The notes beneath the pieces were generated by a model, which did no database searches, was not told the DNA's origin, and saw nothing but the letters and a program-made list of their open reading frames with translations. The translations under genes were made by a program, and so were the position numbers. This document shows, in pieces, positions 18,401-28,652 of a stretch of DNA of 34,558 nucleotides (positions within the stretch are counted from its first letter, which is position 1; each line of letters starts with the position of its first letter). This DNA is from Saccoglossus kowalevskii (taxonomy: Eukaryota; Hemichordata; Enteropneusta; Harrimaniidae): contig NW_003122422.1 of assembly GCF_000003605.2 (NCBI RefSeq), forward strand, positions 199,052 through 233,609, given 5' to 3'.

Positions 18401-21400
18401 CCCACTGACTAGAAGATGTGCGAGTTGGGATGGGATATGTTACCTTGTTTACAACTTTAGTTCAACGCACATGCTCCACCAAAAAGAAATATATTTAATT
18501 TCGTACAGTACAAGTTGAAATAAATAAATAAAAAAATGTTTGATTTACAATCAATACATTTGGCAGATTAATCACTCTATTAGGACAACGAAGGTAAAGT
18601 AATTGAAAGGGATAATTATACTGCCAGTTGTTATGTTTATTCAAATCCTTATGGGAATATAACATAGTTAGACCCACATGGGAACGTTTTGAACACAGAC
18701 AATAACATTGAGTTATAACACACGGGGAGCACTGACGATGGAACTTATATGTACCTGTGTTGCATTTAACGAATTTCTTGGATGTACAATGTAAGTCACT
18801 AAATAAATCATTGCATTGAACCTAATAAGCTTATGTTTTACATTATCAATTTAAAATTGATTTCAAATCGTGTTGTAAATAAATCATAACATGATTTTAC
18901 TTGAACAAATAATCAATATATCTGTTTTGTAACAGATTATTCAAATGCAACTACATTTGTCCACGGCGATGCATCTTCGACTGGGGAAGTAATAGAAGGA
19001 ATTGTTTTCTCCGTTGAATGCGTTGTTTTTTTTAACCCAAGCGTTGACAAAATGGGTTGGATTAACAATTAAAGTCATGACAAATGGATGAATTTCACCA
19101 AAATCGACCGAAATGAAAGTGACTACTATATGTCAGGCAATGAATACTTTCTACTATAATTCAAATGACGGGCATATAAATTGACGTACAATGTATGTAT
19201 ACTTGCACACCACGTAGTCTTAAATTTTGATTGTGAGTACAGATATAATATAAATATACTACATTATCTAACTATTAGGTTTAAAGTTGTTCGTTACTTT
19301 AAGAACACCTCGCAAAAACTCGTGCTGAATTCACTCATTGCACTACAGTTAAATCATATAAAGAATATAACATAGCTCAAATATATTTTGACAATGCAAT
19401 ATACAAATATTAATGAGGTAAGGACTCATCCAAACCATGCTGTAATTCAATATACAAATACAAGCCTTCTACATAACAGATCAACATAATCCTGAATTTT
19501 CGCGTTCCCATTTGCTTTACCTGTATAAAACACATTATTCATAATAATATATTATAATAAATATTAATAAATGTTAGCACTCATGCAACGTACTAAAATA
19601 ATGCTGATACAAGTTAACCCACACGTGACACAAATTACATAACAACAAATATTGTAATCTTACTTGTAAGACCACCTATTTTATATTACACCTAAATTGT
19701 TTGAGTTTGTCGTAATTCTAGTCTTTATCAGACAATAGTGTTCATCTGCATCAGACAATATAGCTTCCAACCTGCTCGTATTATGCTATTTAAATCATCT
19801 TCGAACCTAAATCAACTTCTTACGAGCCACATGGTTCAAAAGAACATATAAACTGTCATTTTCTAACTGTACCAAATAAACTATAACTTCATGTGTAAAT
19901 ATGGGGTATCCCAGATAACTGGCTCTATTTATGTACTATTCTGGAGCTTGTGTTATTTTGCTTAGTATTTTCTTATCGTCAGATTCACCAGAGGTTGACC
20001 TTAGTGACGACACCGTGACATTTGTTGTGGAGGGGTCAGATTACCATGCAACATGTAATGTGGATGCCAACCCTGATGCTGATGTTTACTGGAGACATCC
20101 TGATAACGACATTACAGCCGGCAGTGAACTGCATTTGTATGATGTCAAAAGAGATGAACATGGCAACTATACCTGTCATGCAAATAATACATTTTGGGAT
20201 GGCTCAACTGGAGAGGGCAGTGTTTCACTTGATCTTGACGTACAATGTGAGTAGACAAAAACGAACTACATTTATCGTGCATATTGCTAGCGGTAGTCGA
20301 TTGCAGAATTCATTTTCGCAAGCCTATAGTAACTTAGCATAACACACAATTCTTATTATATTTATAATGAAGATCCTCCTACTGTTGCTCTTTCATCACC
20401 ACTTGTACGTAAGGAAAGTGAAAACGTGACTTTGAAATGCGTTGTTACTGATGGTAATCCCACGGAAGCTGATTTAAGGTGGTTACACAATGGGGAAACT
20501 GTACACGATGATGGAGTGTTAGACTTGCATGACATAACCAGAGAGGATCATGGAGAATATAACTGTACTGCTAGTAACACGTACTATGATGCAAGTCGAG
20601 GGTTTGGTAGCGGGATTACCTATATAAATGTACAATGTAAGTAAATTCAGATATGTAATGCAACTGTAGTAGTATTATTTTGAGACACGTTCTTATATAT
20701 CAAATTTGGACGCTAAATTTTGCGAAATTCGACAAATTATACGTACAGTGCTGTAGGATCGTGTTTGTTGATAAAAAGGCTATTTTAGAATAATTGATCA
20801 TATTTCTTTAATCCACGTAATACCGGGCAAACATAGTGTGTATGCTACAGAATGAGCAAAAACAAAGTAATATTTATTATACATCTATGAGATTAGTAAG
20901 CAAATGGATATAAGATATTTTTTTCTTTTCACCGAGATGCTCTTCAGCTACGTAGATTCTATATACGGAGAACATACTTGCTAACATTTTACCCATCTAT
21001 ATTTGGTTGGCGAAAGTAATTGTGGCTAAGCTTTATAAAGAATAACAGATATATAAGAATGCTAATCAACGCAGTTGAGGTCCTATATAATCACATCGTG
21101 GAATTTATATTCGATAGTAGGTCTCGTTTGTATATGATGTACTTCCGTAATATATTCCTTAAAACCCATAACATTTCACTGCACAAATATTAGTCTCTAC
21201 AAATGTATTTTCCTGTAGAGCAGATAAATACCAAAGATAGCTACAAACTCCACGTGATTGAAAACGTAATTTCTGTTTACAGATGACCCCATTGTTACCG
21301 TATTAGGAGAAGTCCGATGTAAAGTAGACGAAGATGTCACACTAAAATGCCAAGGAGATTCCAATCCCCCGCCTACTGTTGTTACATGGAGTATAGATGG

Positions 21401-24400
21401 ACAGATTGTAGCTAATGATACGTCGTTTACAATTAATGACGTCAAGAAAGATGACGCCGGTAGTTACTTGTGTACTGCTTATACCGTATTTTATGACGAT
21501 TCACTGGGAAGTGATGAAGACGTCACACAATTGGTAGTTGAGTGTGAGTTTTTTTATGTATTTGAATTATGTTCTAAATTCATTTGTCATTTTCAAAATC
21601 CACCTGTACTAGCCTTATTGTATTAATTTGAAATACTAAATAATATGCTTCCGCAAAACACAAACTTGGCAGTTTCAGTAACGCTGCTTGTTTTTTCATA
21701 AGCGCTCGCGCAGAGGCGAGCAAAATATAACTCGGTTTTAAAAACAATCATTTGAATATTAAAACAAAATTCAAAGCTGTTATTTATGAGACGCAATTGT
21801 GATTTTCATGCACACTTTCCCAGGATGCAATGCACGTCCGGTGCATCTGATAATAGGTGTGTTCCAGATAAAAAAAATATGACACAAAAGCACAATTTAA
21901 CATTTGTTGTCTTCTAATGTAACATTTAGCTTTCTTATAGAAGCACACGTGGTCTAACAATTCAAATAGTAAATGGTATTTCCCATTGTAGATGCGTCCG
22001 AAGTTCACATTAATGTTCACAATCATGCAGTTATATTAGATGACAATTTGGCGATAACGTGTTCAGCTACAGAAGGAATCCCTGATCCCTACAGAATTGA
22101 ATTATACATCATTGGTAGCGGTGACGAAGAAACCATCGTAGCAGAAACCGACGTTGACGTTGAGCTTCTGTATCAAGTCCAGAGTGTAACCATGGCAGAT
22201 AATGGAACGTACTATTGTGTGGCCTACACCGAATATTACGACACGTCTGAAGAGAAAACATACAGTGATAAAGAAGACGTATTTATTATATGTTAGTTGC
22301 ATTCATTTAAATCATGTATCTGTGCATATATATATATCTATCTATCTATATATTCATTGTTGACCAATCGCTTAAAGAACTATTTAATCTGCTGATATTA
22401 CTAGCTGTACAACTGGTTATTGAAGTTATTGGCTAGAATTATTCACTATATGTATGAGTTGTATTTGATGATAACCTTTTTCATCACAATAATACCAATT
22501 TAATAAGCAGAAAGGGCTCTTCAGTCGACATCCTTCAGAAATAAACAGTAAATCGATATCGTCGAACTCTCATAACCAATTGACGTGTAACGTGAATATT
22601 GTGGGGATTACTGTGTCACATTGTTTAGTACTATTCCACACAACACGTCACATCTGTGTAATGTATGCAACATAGTCTATCACGACGTATTAAATTGTCT
22701 TTATTCATGAACCAGTAATGCATTTAATTTTGTTGTTGTTAGATGCACCAATAATCACAGGTGAAAACTCCTATACGGTTGAAGAGGAAAGCGCTGCACA
22801 CATATCTTGTGTAATTAATGCTCACCCTGTCGTAAAAGAAACTGATATCAAATGGGAATATGAAAGTGGACAAGTCATACCTGACACATACATTAATATA
22901 CCAGATCCTATTGGTACCGTGGTTACATCTACCTTAACTATAGACTCTGCGACTGAGGATCACGGTGGAATATACACGTGTTATGCATGGAACGACGTTG
23001 GAACTAGCAGTTATAATATAAATTTGACGGTCAACTTACCAGGTAAAGCATATTTTCCAGCTCCATTCGATTTTGACGACAGTTATCTCGTTCGCTTTTT
23101 AGTAAAATGCAATATTTTTTACAGATTCAATTGGCGGATGGATTATTTTTGCAGTTGTCGCAGGAACGTTTCTGTTAATACTAATCATTATTGTCTTATC
23201 AAAACTGATTTGTAGGACTGACAAAACAGAAGCTAATGAACAAGGTTAGTTTGTCAGTATGGAAAATATTTGATTATTTATGTCAACCCATTATTCGGTC
23301 ATTATAATATTATTAAAATAAACATATCACTACCAGAGTCCTATTATCATGTAGTAATCTCGAAACAGTATTCCTTATACGAAGGCAATTGATCGTTTGG
23401 TTTATTGGGTGGCAATGCAGATGGAAAGCGAAAATGCGCTTATAGCTAATTTTGCAGACAAAAGTGATCAGCATTTGTTTTGTTGCCTAAACAATCCTTA
23501 AATATTTGGACAACCACTGAATTTCACTGAATTTTCACAAACAGTGCCCAATTACTGATCGCCAAATCTAAATGCATTGTAGTAGCGCGAAATTATAATT
23601 GTTAATATAAAATAAGAATATATGTTTTGCATTGACATTTATTTGTCACGAACACTGCGATAAAGACCATCCGTTTTCGACATTGTGAAATGCTTTTGTT
23701 TTTATGCAGAAAAATACAGTATTTTACCAAGTAAAATCTAATTTACTAAAGTTATTGCTCAAACATGGCTGGACACCTACATAGTTTGTGATTTTATTCA
23801 GTTTTTTTTTTCAGTCATAATTCAAGACAAATAAAATATAGCTAATTATTTTTGTTAACGTTCTTTATATCGTTAATTCTGAGAGTTATTTATGGTTGCT
23901 TAGTTAATACAGTTCATTTTGAATTAATCTTAAACAAAATTTTTGAATTATCTTGTTAAAATCAGTCTCAATCAGTCGAAAACGGCAAGTCTTTATCGTA
24001 GTGTTCACAAGAGGTGAGGACAAAATAAAAGCTCAACGCTCCTTGTATTTGATTGATACGATTTTGTGTTTTATTTTCAGACTCAAATCGCATGGAGTAC
24101 GTATGAATCAGAAGCAATACAACCATGTCCGACCGTTATTTATGTATATCTTGACTTTGTTCTACTTCAAAGACACACCGTGAAGAAATATTAGTGAACA
24201 TTATAAGCATATGCTACATATGACTTTATATTATTATTGTTTAATCAACGTTTTTTGAAATACATGAAAATATATTTTTGTATCCTCCCCATAGAAACCT
24301 ACTTCGAGAATTTGGTCAGCTTTCAACACTCGGCGGAGCAAATCAAGACATCGCTGATGAAAACGATAACCCGGGTAAGTTGCACAAAGATACATGTCAT

Positions 24401-24625
24401 ACAAATTCTGATCTGTTTAACAATTAGTAACATTTTCAATTTGCTTTTCGCAACTGTGTTTGTCGTTTCTTTCCCTTACAACATCTTCCTAATTTATGTC
24501 TGCTTTGTCGCAAGTCACAAATAAATCAGATGACGAAAAACTAAAAAACAGTGATGTCTCCAAGGAAAGCGATAATGATTCTAATACAAAGATATTGGAC
24601 TCTAAGGTATGATTATAGTATATCG

Positions 24626-24656
<31 letters not shown>

Positions 24657-25552
24657 AATTCACAACCAAAATACAAGAAATTTATAGAATTAGTTTTATA
24701 TCTTGGACATCCAACAATTTCATTGGTCCTGGTGTGCTATTAATGTTTCAGACTGCTGAAGATAAGATGGAGGATTTAGACTCAGATATCTCCAGTAATG
24801 GTAATGTTACTGCTGATAACAATATTTCATTGATAACATAACCGCATTTTAATCAATTTACTACATTATTCACAATTTATTAAAATCTTGTTTTTTCTCT
24901 TGTAGACGGCAATCCAAATGACATGAAAGGGATAAGTTCTAAACATAAAAAAGTAGGTTTTTCTTTATTGTTTATACTCATTGTTGTATCATCACTATAA
25001 TTTCAAAGCTTTAGTCGTATGCTTCATTGATTATAGATAATGCAGTGATTTACTGCGTTTTTGGAACTGTAGGCAGCTGACTGGCTACAATCAGCTCAGG
25101 AAACGACAGTTGTAATCCTGAAAATTAAGCGAGCGTCTTCAATATATAAATATTACTGAAACAAATTATTGATAGATAATCAGCTACTGTCTCACTGAAA
25201 TATGAAATGAACGCATGAATTGCTAGGCTTGTCACTGTAATAGCTATTGCTTTGATATAAATGTTGTACTTTGTTCCACTCATCCAAACACACTAACTAG
25301 ACTGAGTAGGAATCGCGGTCGCTTCTGCACTAGATTTGATGATGATACCTGGATGACATCCCGATTCTGGACATACTTACATTTGTCAAACTATTTCCAT
25401 ACATGTCTCTTCATGATTAGAATATACTACTTGTTGCTTTCATTATTATTCGTATTCTCGTTCATTTCGATTGATCTACTCAGTGTGGAATATCATCTAA
25501 CTGATTTGTATTGATTTATTTTCAGAGTGTTCGCTTTGGGGAAGAGTGTTGA
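15337..25552 (+). CDS. multi-Ig type I membrane receptor or adhesion protein, 1102 residues
   Basis: Eighteen exons join without a stop: 15337-15409, 15509-15832, 16403-16678, 17021-17296, 17451-17723, 17897-18178, 19983-20246, 20373-20636, 21283-21543, 21992-22291, 22743-23042, 23125-23244, 24081-24096, 24295-24374, 24530-24606, 24752-24800, 24906-24952, 25526-25552. Total 3309 nt, a multiple of 3. Layout: signal peptide (1-24), ten Ig domains (about 25-964), TM helix (about 970-992), acidic tail of about 110 residues with no tyrosine, ending KKSVRFGEEC. Each Ig domain is one phase 1-1 exon with the Cys-Trp-(D.G.Y.C) pattern and most end in V-Q-Y/F. Family knowledge: such proteins are cell-surface adhesion or recognition molecules (nephrin/Kirre, hemicentin-like, Siglec-like layouts). 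I do not assign an ortholog. It stands head to head with the kinase gene; two dead Ig exons lie between exons 6 and 7. A candidate ATTAAA poly(A) signal is at 25646. Confidence 0.9.
15509..15832 (+). CDS. Ig gene exon 2: Ig1 (V-like)
   Basis: Acceptor atag, donor TTAG|gtaaac, 324 nt, phase 1-1. Core: MNCSF ... VQWLQ ... YHLRIENSTLEFEAEYEC, a V-type fold like the first domain of nephrin/Kirre proteins. Confidence 0.85.
16000..16273 (+). repeat. dispersed repeat, plus-oriented copy
   Basis: Partner of 12249-12472 in opposite orientation, located in the intron after Ig exon 2. Full-length relative to its partner, which lacks an internal segment around 16170-16240. Confidence 0.8.
16403..16678 (+). 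CDS. Ig gene exon 3: Ig2
   Basis: Acceptor tcag, donor CAAT|gtaagt; 276 nt. VFNCTID ... LLWLQDG ... SVVNCQL. An acceptor 2 nt further in breaks the frame. Carries extra cysteines (VCAV, VTC) that could form a second disulfide. Confidence 0.85.
17021..17296 (+). CDS. Ig gene exon 4: Ig3
   Basis: Acceptor acag, donor CAGT|gtcagt; 276 nt. Starts Y-PPVVKIW; core AEC ... LFWKG ... GNYTCVAMNEYHDG; ends ELDVQ. First of the related modules with a long FG loop. Confidence 0.9.
17451..17723 (+). CDS. Ig gene exon 5: Ig4
   Basis: Acceptor gtag, donor CAGT|gtaagt; 273 nt. Core ARC ... YTWVDP ... GSYTCEAENIFWDNSTGYG; ends YVNVQ. Confidence 0.9.
17897..18178 (+). CDS. Ig gene exon 6: Ig5
   Basis: Acceptor tcag, donor CAAT|gtgagt; 282 nt. 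Core VQC ... LIWLN ... GKYICHGNNTFWDGTNGRN; ends LIDVQ. Confidence 0.9.
18567..18790 (+). pseudogene. dead Ig exon A
   Basis: Between cag at 18564-18566 and gtaagt at 18791 lies an Ig relic: DNEGKVIERDNYTASC, YVYSNPYGNIT, then TAG where the core Trp (TGG) should be, then LDPHGN. A TAA, a lost codon and a frame change follow near DDGTYMYL, and the exon is about 45 nt short. It closely resembles Ig4 (ESDGNVIENEAYLARC). It is not usable as coding sequence. Confidence 0.85.
18936..19192 (+). pseudogene. dead Ig exon B
   Basis: Between aacag and gtatgt, 257 nt. It reads YYSNATTFVHGDASSTGEV, FSVECVVFFNPSVDKMGWI, then a TAA; the second Cys is lost (DYYMSGNEY in place of Y-x-C), with two more stops. 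The splice signals look intact. A second inactivated tandem Ig module. Confidence 0.85.
19983..20246 (+). CDS. Ig gene exon 7: Ig6
   Basis: Acceptor tcag, donor CAAT|gtgagt; 264 nt. Core ATC ... VYWRHP ... GNYTCHANNTFWDGSTGEG; ends LDVQ. Confidence 0.9.
20373..20636 (+). CDS. Ig gene exon 8: Ig7
   Basis: Acceptor gaag (weak pyrimidine tract), donor CAAT|gtaagt; 264 nt. Starts Y-PPTVALS; core LKC ... LRWLHNGE ... GEYNCTASNTYYDASRGFG. Confidence 0.88.
21283..21543 (+). CDS. Ig gene exon 9: Ig8
   Basis: Acceptor acag, donor GAGT|gtgagt; 261 nt. Core LKCQGD ... VTWSIDGQ ... GSYLCTAYTVFYDDSLG. Confidence 0.88.
21992..22291 (+). CDS. Ig gene exon 10: Ig9, core Trp missing
   Basis: Acceptor gtag, donor ATAT|gttagt; 300 nt. 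Core ITCSATEG ... RIELYIIG ... GTYYCVAYTEYYDTSEE. Leu stands where the Ig core Trp is expected. Confidence 0.85.
22743..23042 (+). CDS. Ig gene exon 11: Ig10 (membrane-proximal)
   Basis: Acceptor ttag, donor CCAG|gtaaag; 300 nt. Core ISCVINAHP ... IKWEYES ... GGIYTCYAWNDVGTSSYN, a classical I-set end without the long FG loop. Confidence 0.9.
23125..23244 (+). CDS. Ig gene exon 12: transmembrane helix
   Basis: Acceptor acag, donor CAAG|gttagt; 120 nt, phase 1-1. Helix WIIFAVVAGTFLLILIIIVL followed by SKLICRTDK, a clear stop-transfer. Confidence 0.9.
24081..24096 (+). CDS. Ig gene exon 13: 16-nt microexon
   Basis: Acceptor tttcag, donor TGGA|gtacgt, phase 1 to 2, encoding DSNRM plus part of a Glu. 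It is the phase change needed to join exon 12 to exon 14 (without it exon 14 reads in another frame), which supports its reality. Confidence 0.6.
24295..24374 (+). CDS. Ig gene exon 14: tail
   Basis: Acceptor atag, donor CCGG|gtaagt; 80 nt, phase 2 to 1, encoding NLLREFGQLSTLGGANQDIA and an acidic end. Confidence 0.7.
24530..24606 (+). CDS. Ig gene exon 15: tail
   Basis: Acceptor tcag, donor TAAG|gtatga; 77 nt, phase 1 to 0. Ser/Asp/Lys-rich DDEKLKNSDVSKESDNDS. Confidence 0.7.
24625..24652. repeat. AT microsatellite
   Basis: Run of alternating T and A followed by gtgtgt, in the intron after Ig gene exon 15. Confidence 0.9.
24752..24800 (+). CDS. Ig gene exon 16: tail
   Basis: Acceptor ttcag, donor AATG|gtaatg; 49 nt, phase 0 to 1, encoding TAEDKMEDLDSDISSN. 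Confidence 0.7.
24906..24952 (+). CDS. Ig gene exon 17: tail
   Basis: Acceptor gtag, donor AAAA|gtaggt; 47 nt, phase 1 to 0, encoding DGNPNDMKGISSKHKK. Confidence 0.7.
25526..25552 (+). CDS. Ig gene exon 18: C terminus
   Basis: Acceptor ttcag, then SVRFGEEC and TGA at 25550-25552. With the preceding HKK it forms K-S-V-R-F plus acidic residues, the pattern of PP1-docking RVxF motifs. Confidence 0.75.
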   Translation, partial: SVRFGEEC

Positions 25553-25645
25553 TGTATGCTCACTTTGAACATTGCGATGGCAACTTTGCGAAATGTTTTC
25601 TTCACAACCAACAGAGGCAACAGAATATGCTACAATAGAATTATC

Positions 25646-25651
25646 ATTAAA
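25646..25651 (+). terminator. candidate poly(A) signal of the Ig gene
   Basis: ATTAAA 94 bases after the stop codon. Canonical AATAAA hexamers further on (26499 and 26612) are alternatives for a longer 3' UTR. Confidence 0.3.
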
Positions 25652-25659
25652 ACAAATGA

Positions 25660-27430
25660 AATGATCAAAACTGGGATTATTTAGTTAAAGATTTTTTTTG
25701 ATATTATTCGGCCAAGGCATACGCACTTGTATTGCCTGTGTGAAAATCAGTTTTTATGCATGCACCGAACTTCACTACCGCAATGTTTGTTTCAATAAGT
25801 CACTGATTACATGCAAACGTTAGATTGATCGTACAGTGTTATTTATGAACTGATATCTCGATAAACTTATAAATGTATATACACAGGCTAACGGAATTGT
25901 GTATTTTGATAAATCAACCGATCGTGTGTTATGATTGTATTATATTAAGACGCTTTTTTATTGCACATCCCATGCTTAATATTATATAGTTTCTTTCATT
26001 TTATTGTGCATCCCACTAAACGGGTTTAGCGACCGAGCTGGGTTATTCATGCAACTGATATGAATGCGGAACAAAATAGTTCAGGTCAATTGGTTGTAGT
26101 ATGTCAGTATATTCTTCTTAATATGCTCACTGTGTCAGCTTACGGAAGGCTTTACTGGTGTATCTTATCTTGTGATACTTACTTATATAGCGCCAGTTAA
26201 TTGGTGTTATCATGATGGGATCAATGTCTAACCATACCGTGATGTGTATGTACGGTGCTACTCAAAAATAACATGACCCATTGAGTGTTGTTCAGCAGGT
26301 GATACACCACGATTAAATACTGTCGTCGAGCATTGTTCAGAGCACAGCCTACAACGCAAATACAATATTGAAATAGCATAAAAGCGTGAAAAATACATTA
26401 TACGATCTACATGCATCGTAAAATACATTCGTTTTAAACGCTTTTTCAGCGATGTAATCTTACTATTGTTGAACGACTCTAATCAAATTATGCCAAAAAA
26501 TAAATAATACTATTTTCACTTGTAAAGTTTGATATGTGCTAGTTTTTATTTGGTATTTTACTACATTTATATTAAACACTGTCTTTCTATATGATTATCT
26601 GATTCTGGGTCAATAAACTATATAATTAAAAAAAATCACGAGCGTCAGAAAGCAGATGTATAACTCTCATCTGCAGATTATCTGCATTTTAGATCAGCAT
26701 TAAGCATTAAGAATATATGTGCTTACATGCATGTGATCACTATAATGCAGCTGGCAGAGGGATGATCGTGAGCAAAAATAGGTACAAGCCACAGACTGAT
26801 AACTTACGAATAAGCCTTACAGATATTGTTCGTAGTATCTTCAAATTTAAGATTTTGTTGTCATCTCTTAAATAACATGTGTGGTTTATTTCAGCGGAAT
26901 TTTTCTTCAACTTATTTATGCGTATTTATTTAAAGTTTATTCACAGATGGATGTGTACTGGTGATATGAACTAAACATTCACCAGCAAATATCCGTTTGT
27001 ACTTTGCATAGAATGCTGGGTAATCACAGGCAACAAGGTCAACAACGCAACGGGTAGAATTTGCTGCATTAGTTACCATAAAAATAATCATCATACATTA
27101 AATTAATTTTCAATAAGAAAATGAGGTGTTCCGATGTATCATATAAATTGTATCAGATTATTCTAAACTGTAAACATTGGTGCCGGCCCTGTCCGTGTTT
27201 TATTTGTTGCGCGTGGCTTCACTGATGTCATGTTTGTTTTAATAAATCACTCATTATATTATGATGATATAGTCTCACTCGTAGTGTTATGTCTGTGCTG
27301 CTATCTTTGTGAACTTTGAATCGTTTTATATTGCGCAGGTGAATAGAATAGTAATGACAAATAGATTACCGAGTGACCCTGTCAATTGATATGACTGTTC
27401 GCTCCTTGACATTCAACGGATTCCACAAGA
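25660..27430. other. gene-free stretch after the Ig gene
   Basis: No ORF with a recognisable domain and no splice-bounded exon. May include a long 3' UTR up to about 26.6 kb. Confidence 0.4.
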
Positions 27431-27439
27431 TACCGTGTG

Positions 27440-28300
27440 ATTTCATTTTTTATTAATGGTAAAATTGTAACCTTTATCCTTTTTCCGTATTGGCATGTGC
27501 ATACTTACGCAGTTAACAGTGTCTGGCACTAATATGTGAAGACGGAATGCACTGGTAAATACTGTAGAATGATAGGACGCCTCGCAGTCTTGTAACCTAT
27601 GTTAGACATTCAAATTGGGCCATAATGTCAGCATTTGTAATTAACAACCCCGACACACGTGGCACGGGTGTACGCATTATCAATGAATCTACATACTAAT
27701 CTGTAAGTGGAGTAGAGAATAGTTCATTCAGTGTTGGATAGCAATTTACTGGCCCTTACTACGCAACGTTGAGGGCGATGTAACTGTGGTACAAGTAGCA
27801 ACGGCTTTCAGCAAGTACTCTGTTTTTTCGGCATAGTTTCTATTCACCTAGGTCATCTCTATTTTTCTGATATGTATCAGTTCATGATAATTAAGTAATT
27901 AACAAATAAAACAATCTAGTCATGGTTGATAAATCATTCAGAGAAAAACGATATTTAATAAACCATTATTTTGAATAACTAAGATACCTGTTGAAGATAA
28001 TAATTGGCAAGCCGATGTGATGTACCTGGCTCGACATTGCCTCTCTTAGCGATTGCATCGACAATTATAATCACATTGTACACTATATATCAGCTGGTAA
28101 TCGTATTCAACTGCAAGACTTTTGCTCGGTACAGTTTTGAAATCCCGATTTTAAAATGTTAACCTCATTCGCACGGTGGATTCGGACATATTCGACTTAC
28201 TCGCGTAGATGTGTTAATTACACCAACATTTTTTCCCAATCCTGGACTCGTTATGTTTGGACATTCCTACACGTTAACCGGCGTTCCACTAACTATTTTG
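27440..28300 (+). repeat. segmental duplication, copy A
   Basis: Aligns with 30680-32360 in the same orientation. Matching blocks include the gcatacttac region (27500 and 30740), tgtaactatggtacaa-like sequence (27780 and 31130), gcaagccgatgtga (28007 and 32121) and gttaaccggcgttccact (28275 and 32344). The chance ORF at 28156-28341 lies here. Confidence 0.75.
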
Positions 28301-28361
28301 CAGCTGTTGATTTGTTGCACATTTATATCGCTATTTGCTAGCCAACTGAGTTTTCTTAGGA

Positions 28362-28585
28362 GAATGCAACTAAGGTATCTAGTCATATTCATTTTGTCTG
28401 GTGCGTTCATAGCGAAGACTTTGTCTGGCCCTACATATACATGTACTTAGACTGATTAACTATGCAGATTGGCTATACATACACGTGTGCAATCAATAAA
28501 CGTTAGAATAAACCACACACATGATAATCTTTCGCAAACATTGGCTTAATTGTATGTTGTATACTTGTTTGCAACTAGAATGTTA
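28362..28585 (+). repeat. 224-bp tandem duplication, unit 1
   Basis: Begins gaatgcaactaagg; the same start recurs at 28586. This unit is uninterrupted and carries gactttgtctggccctac, the empty form of the transposon target seen in unit 2. Confidence 0.8.
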
Positions 28586-28652
28586 GAATGCAACTAAAGC
28601 ATCTGGTCATATTCATATCATCTGGTTCGTTCATAGCAAGGACTTAGTCTGG

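Noticed and set aside
20022..20342. 106-codon plus ORF over Ig6
   Set aside because: Shadow of the Ig6 exon in another frame; runs past the donor into the intron.
21700..21725. gcgctcgcgcagaggcgagc hairpin in an Ig intron
   Set aside because: Short imperfect stem, no partner element or conserved context seen.
28156..28450. Plus-strand ORFs of 61 and 79 codons
   Set aside because: They overlap duplicated non-coding sequence, lack any domain, and the counterpart near 32.2-32.4 kb does not keep the frame.
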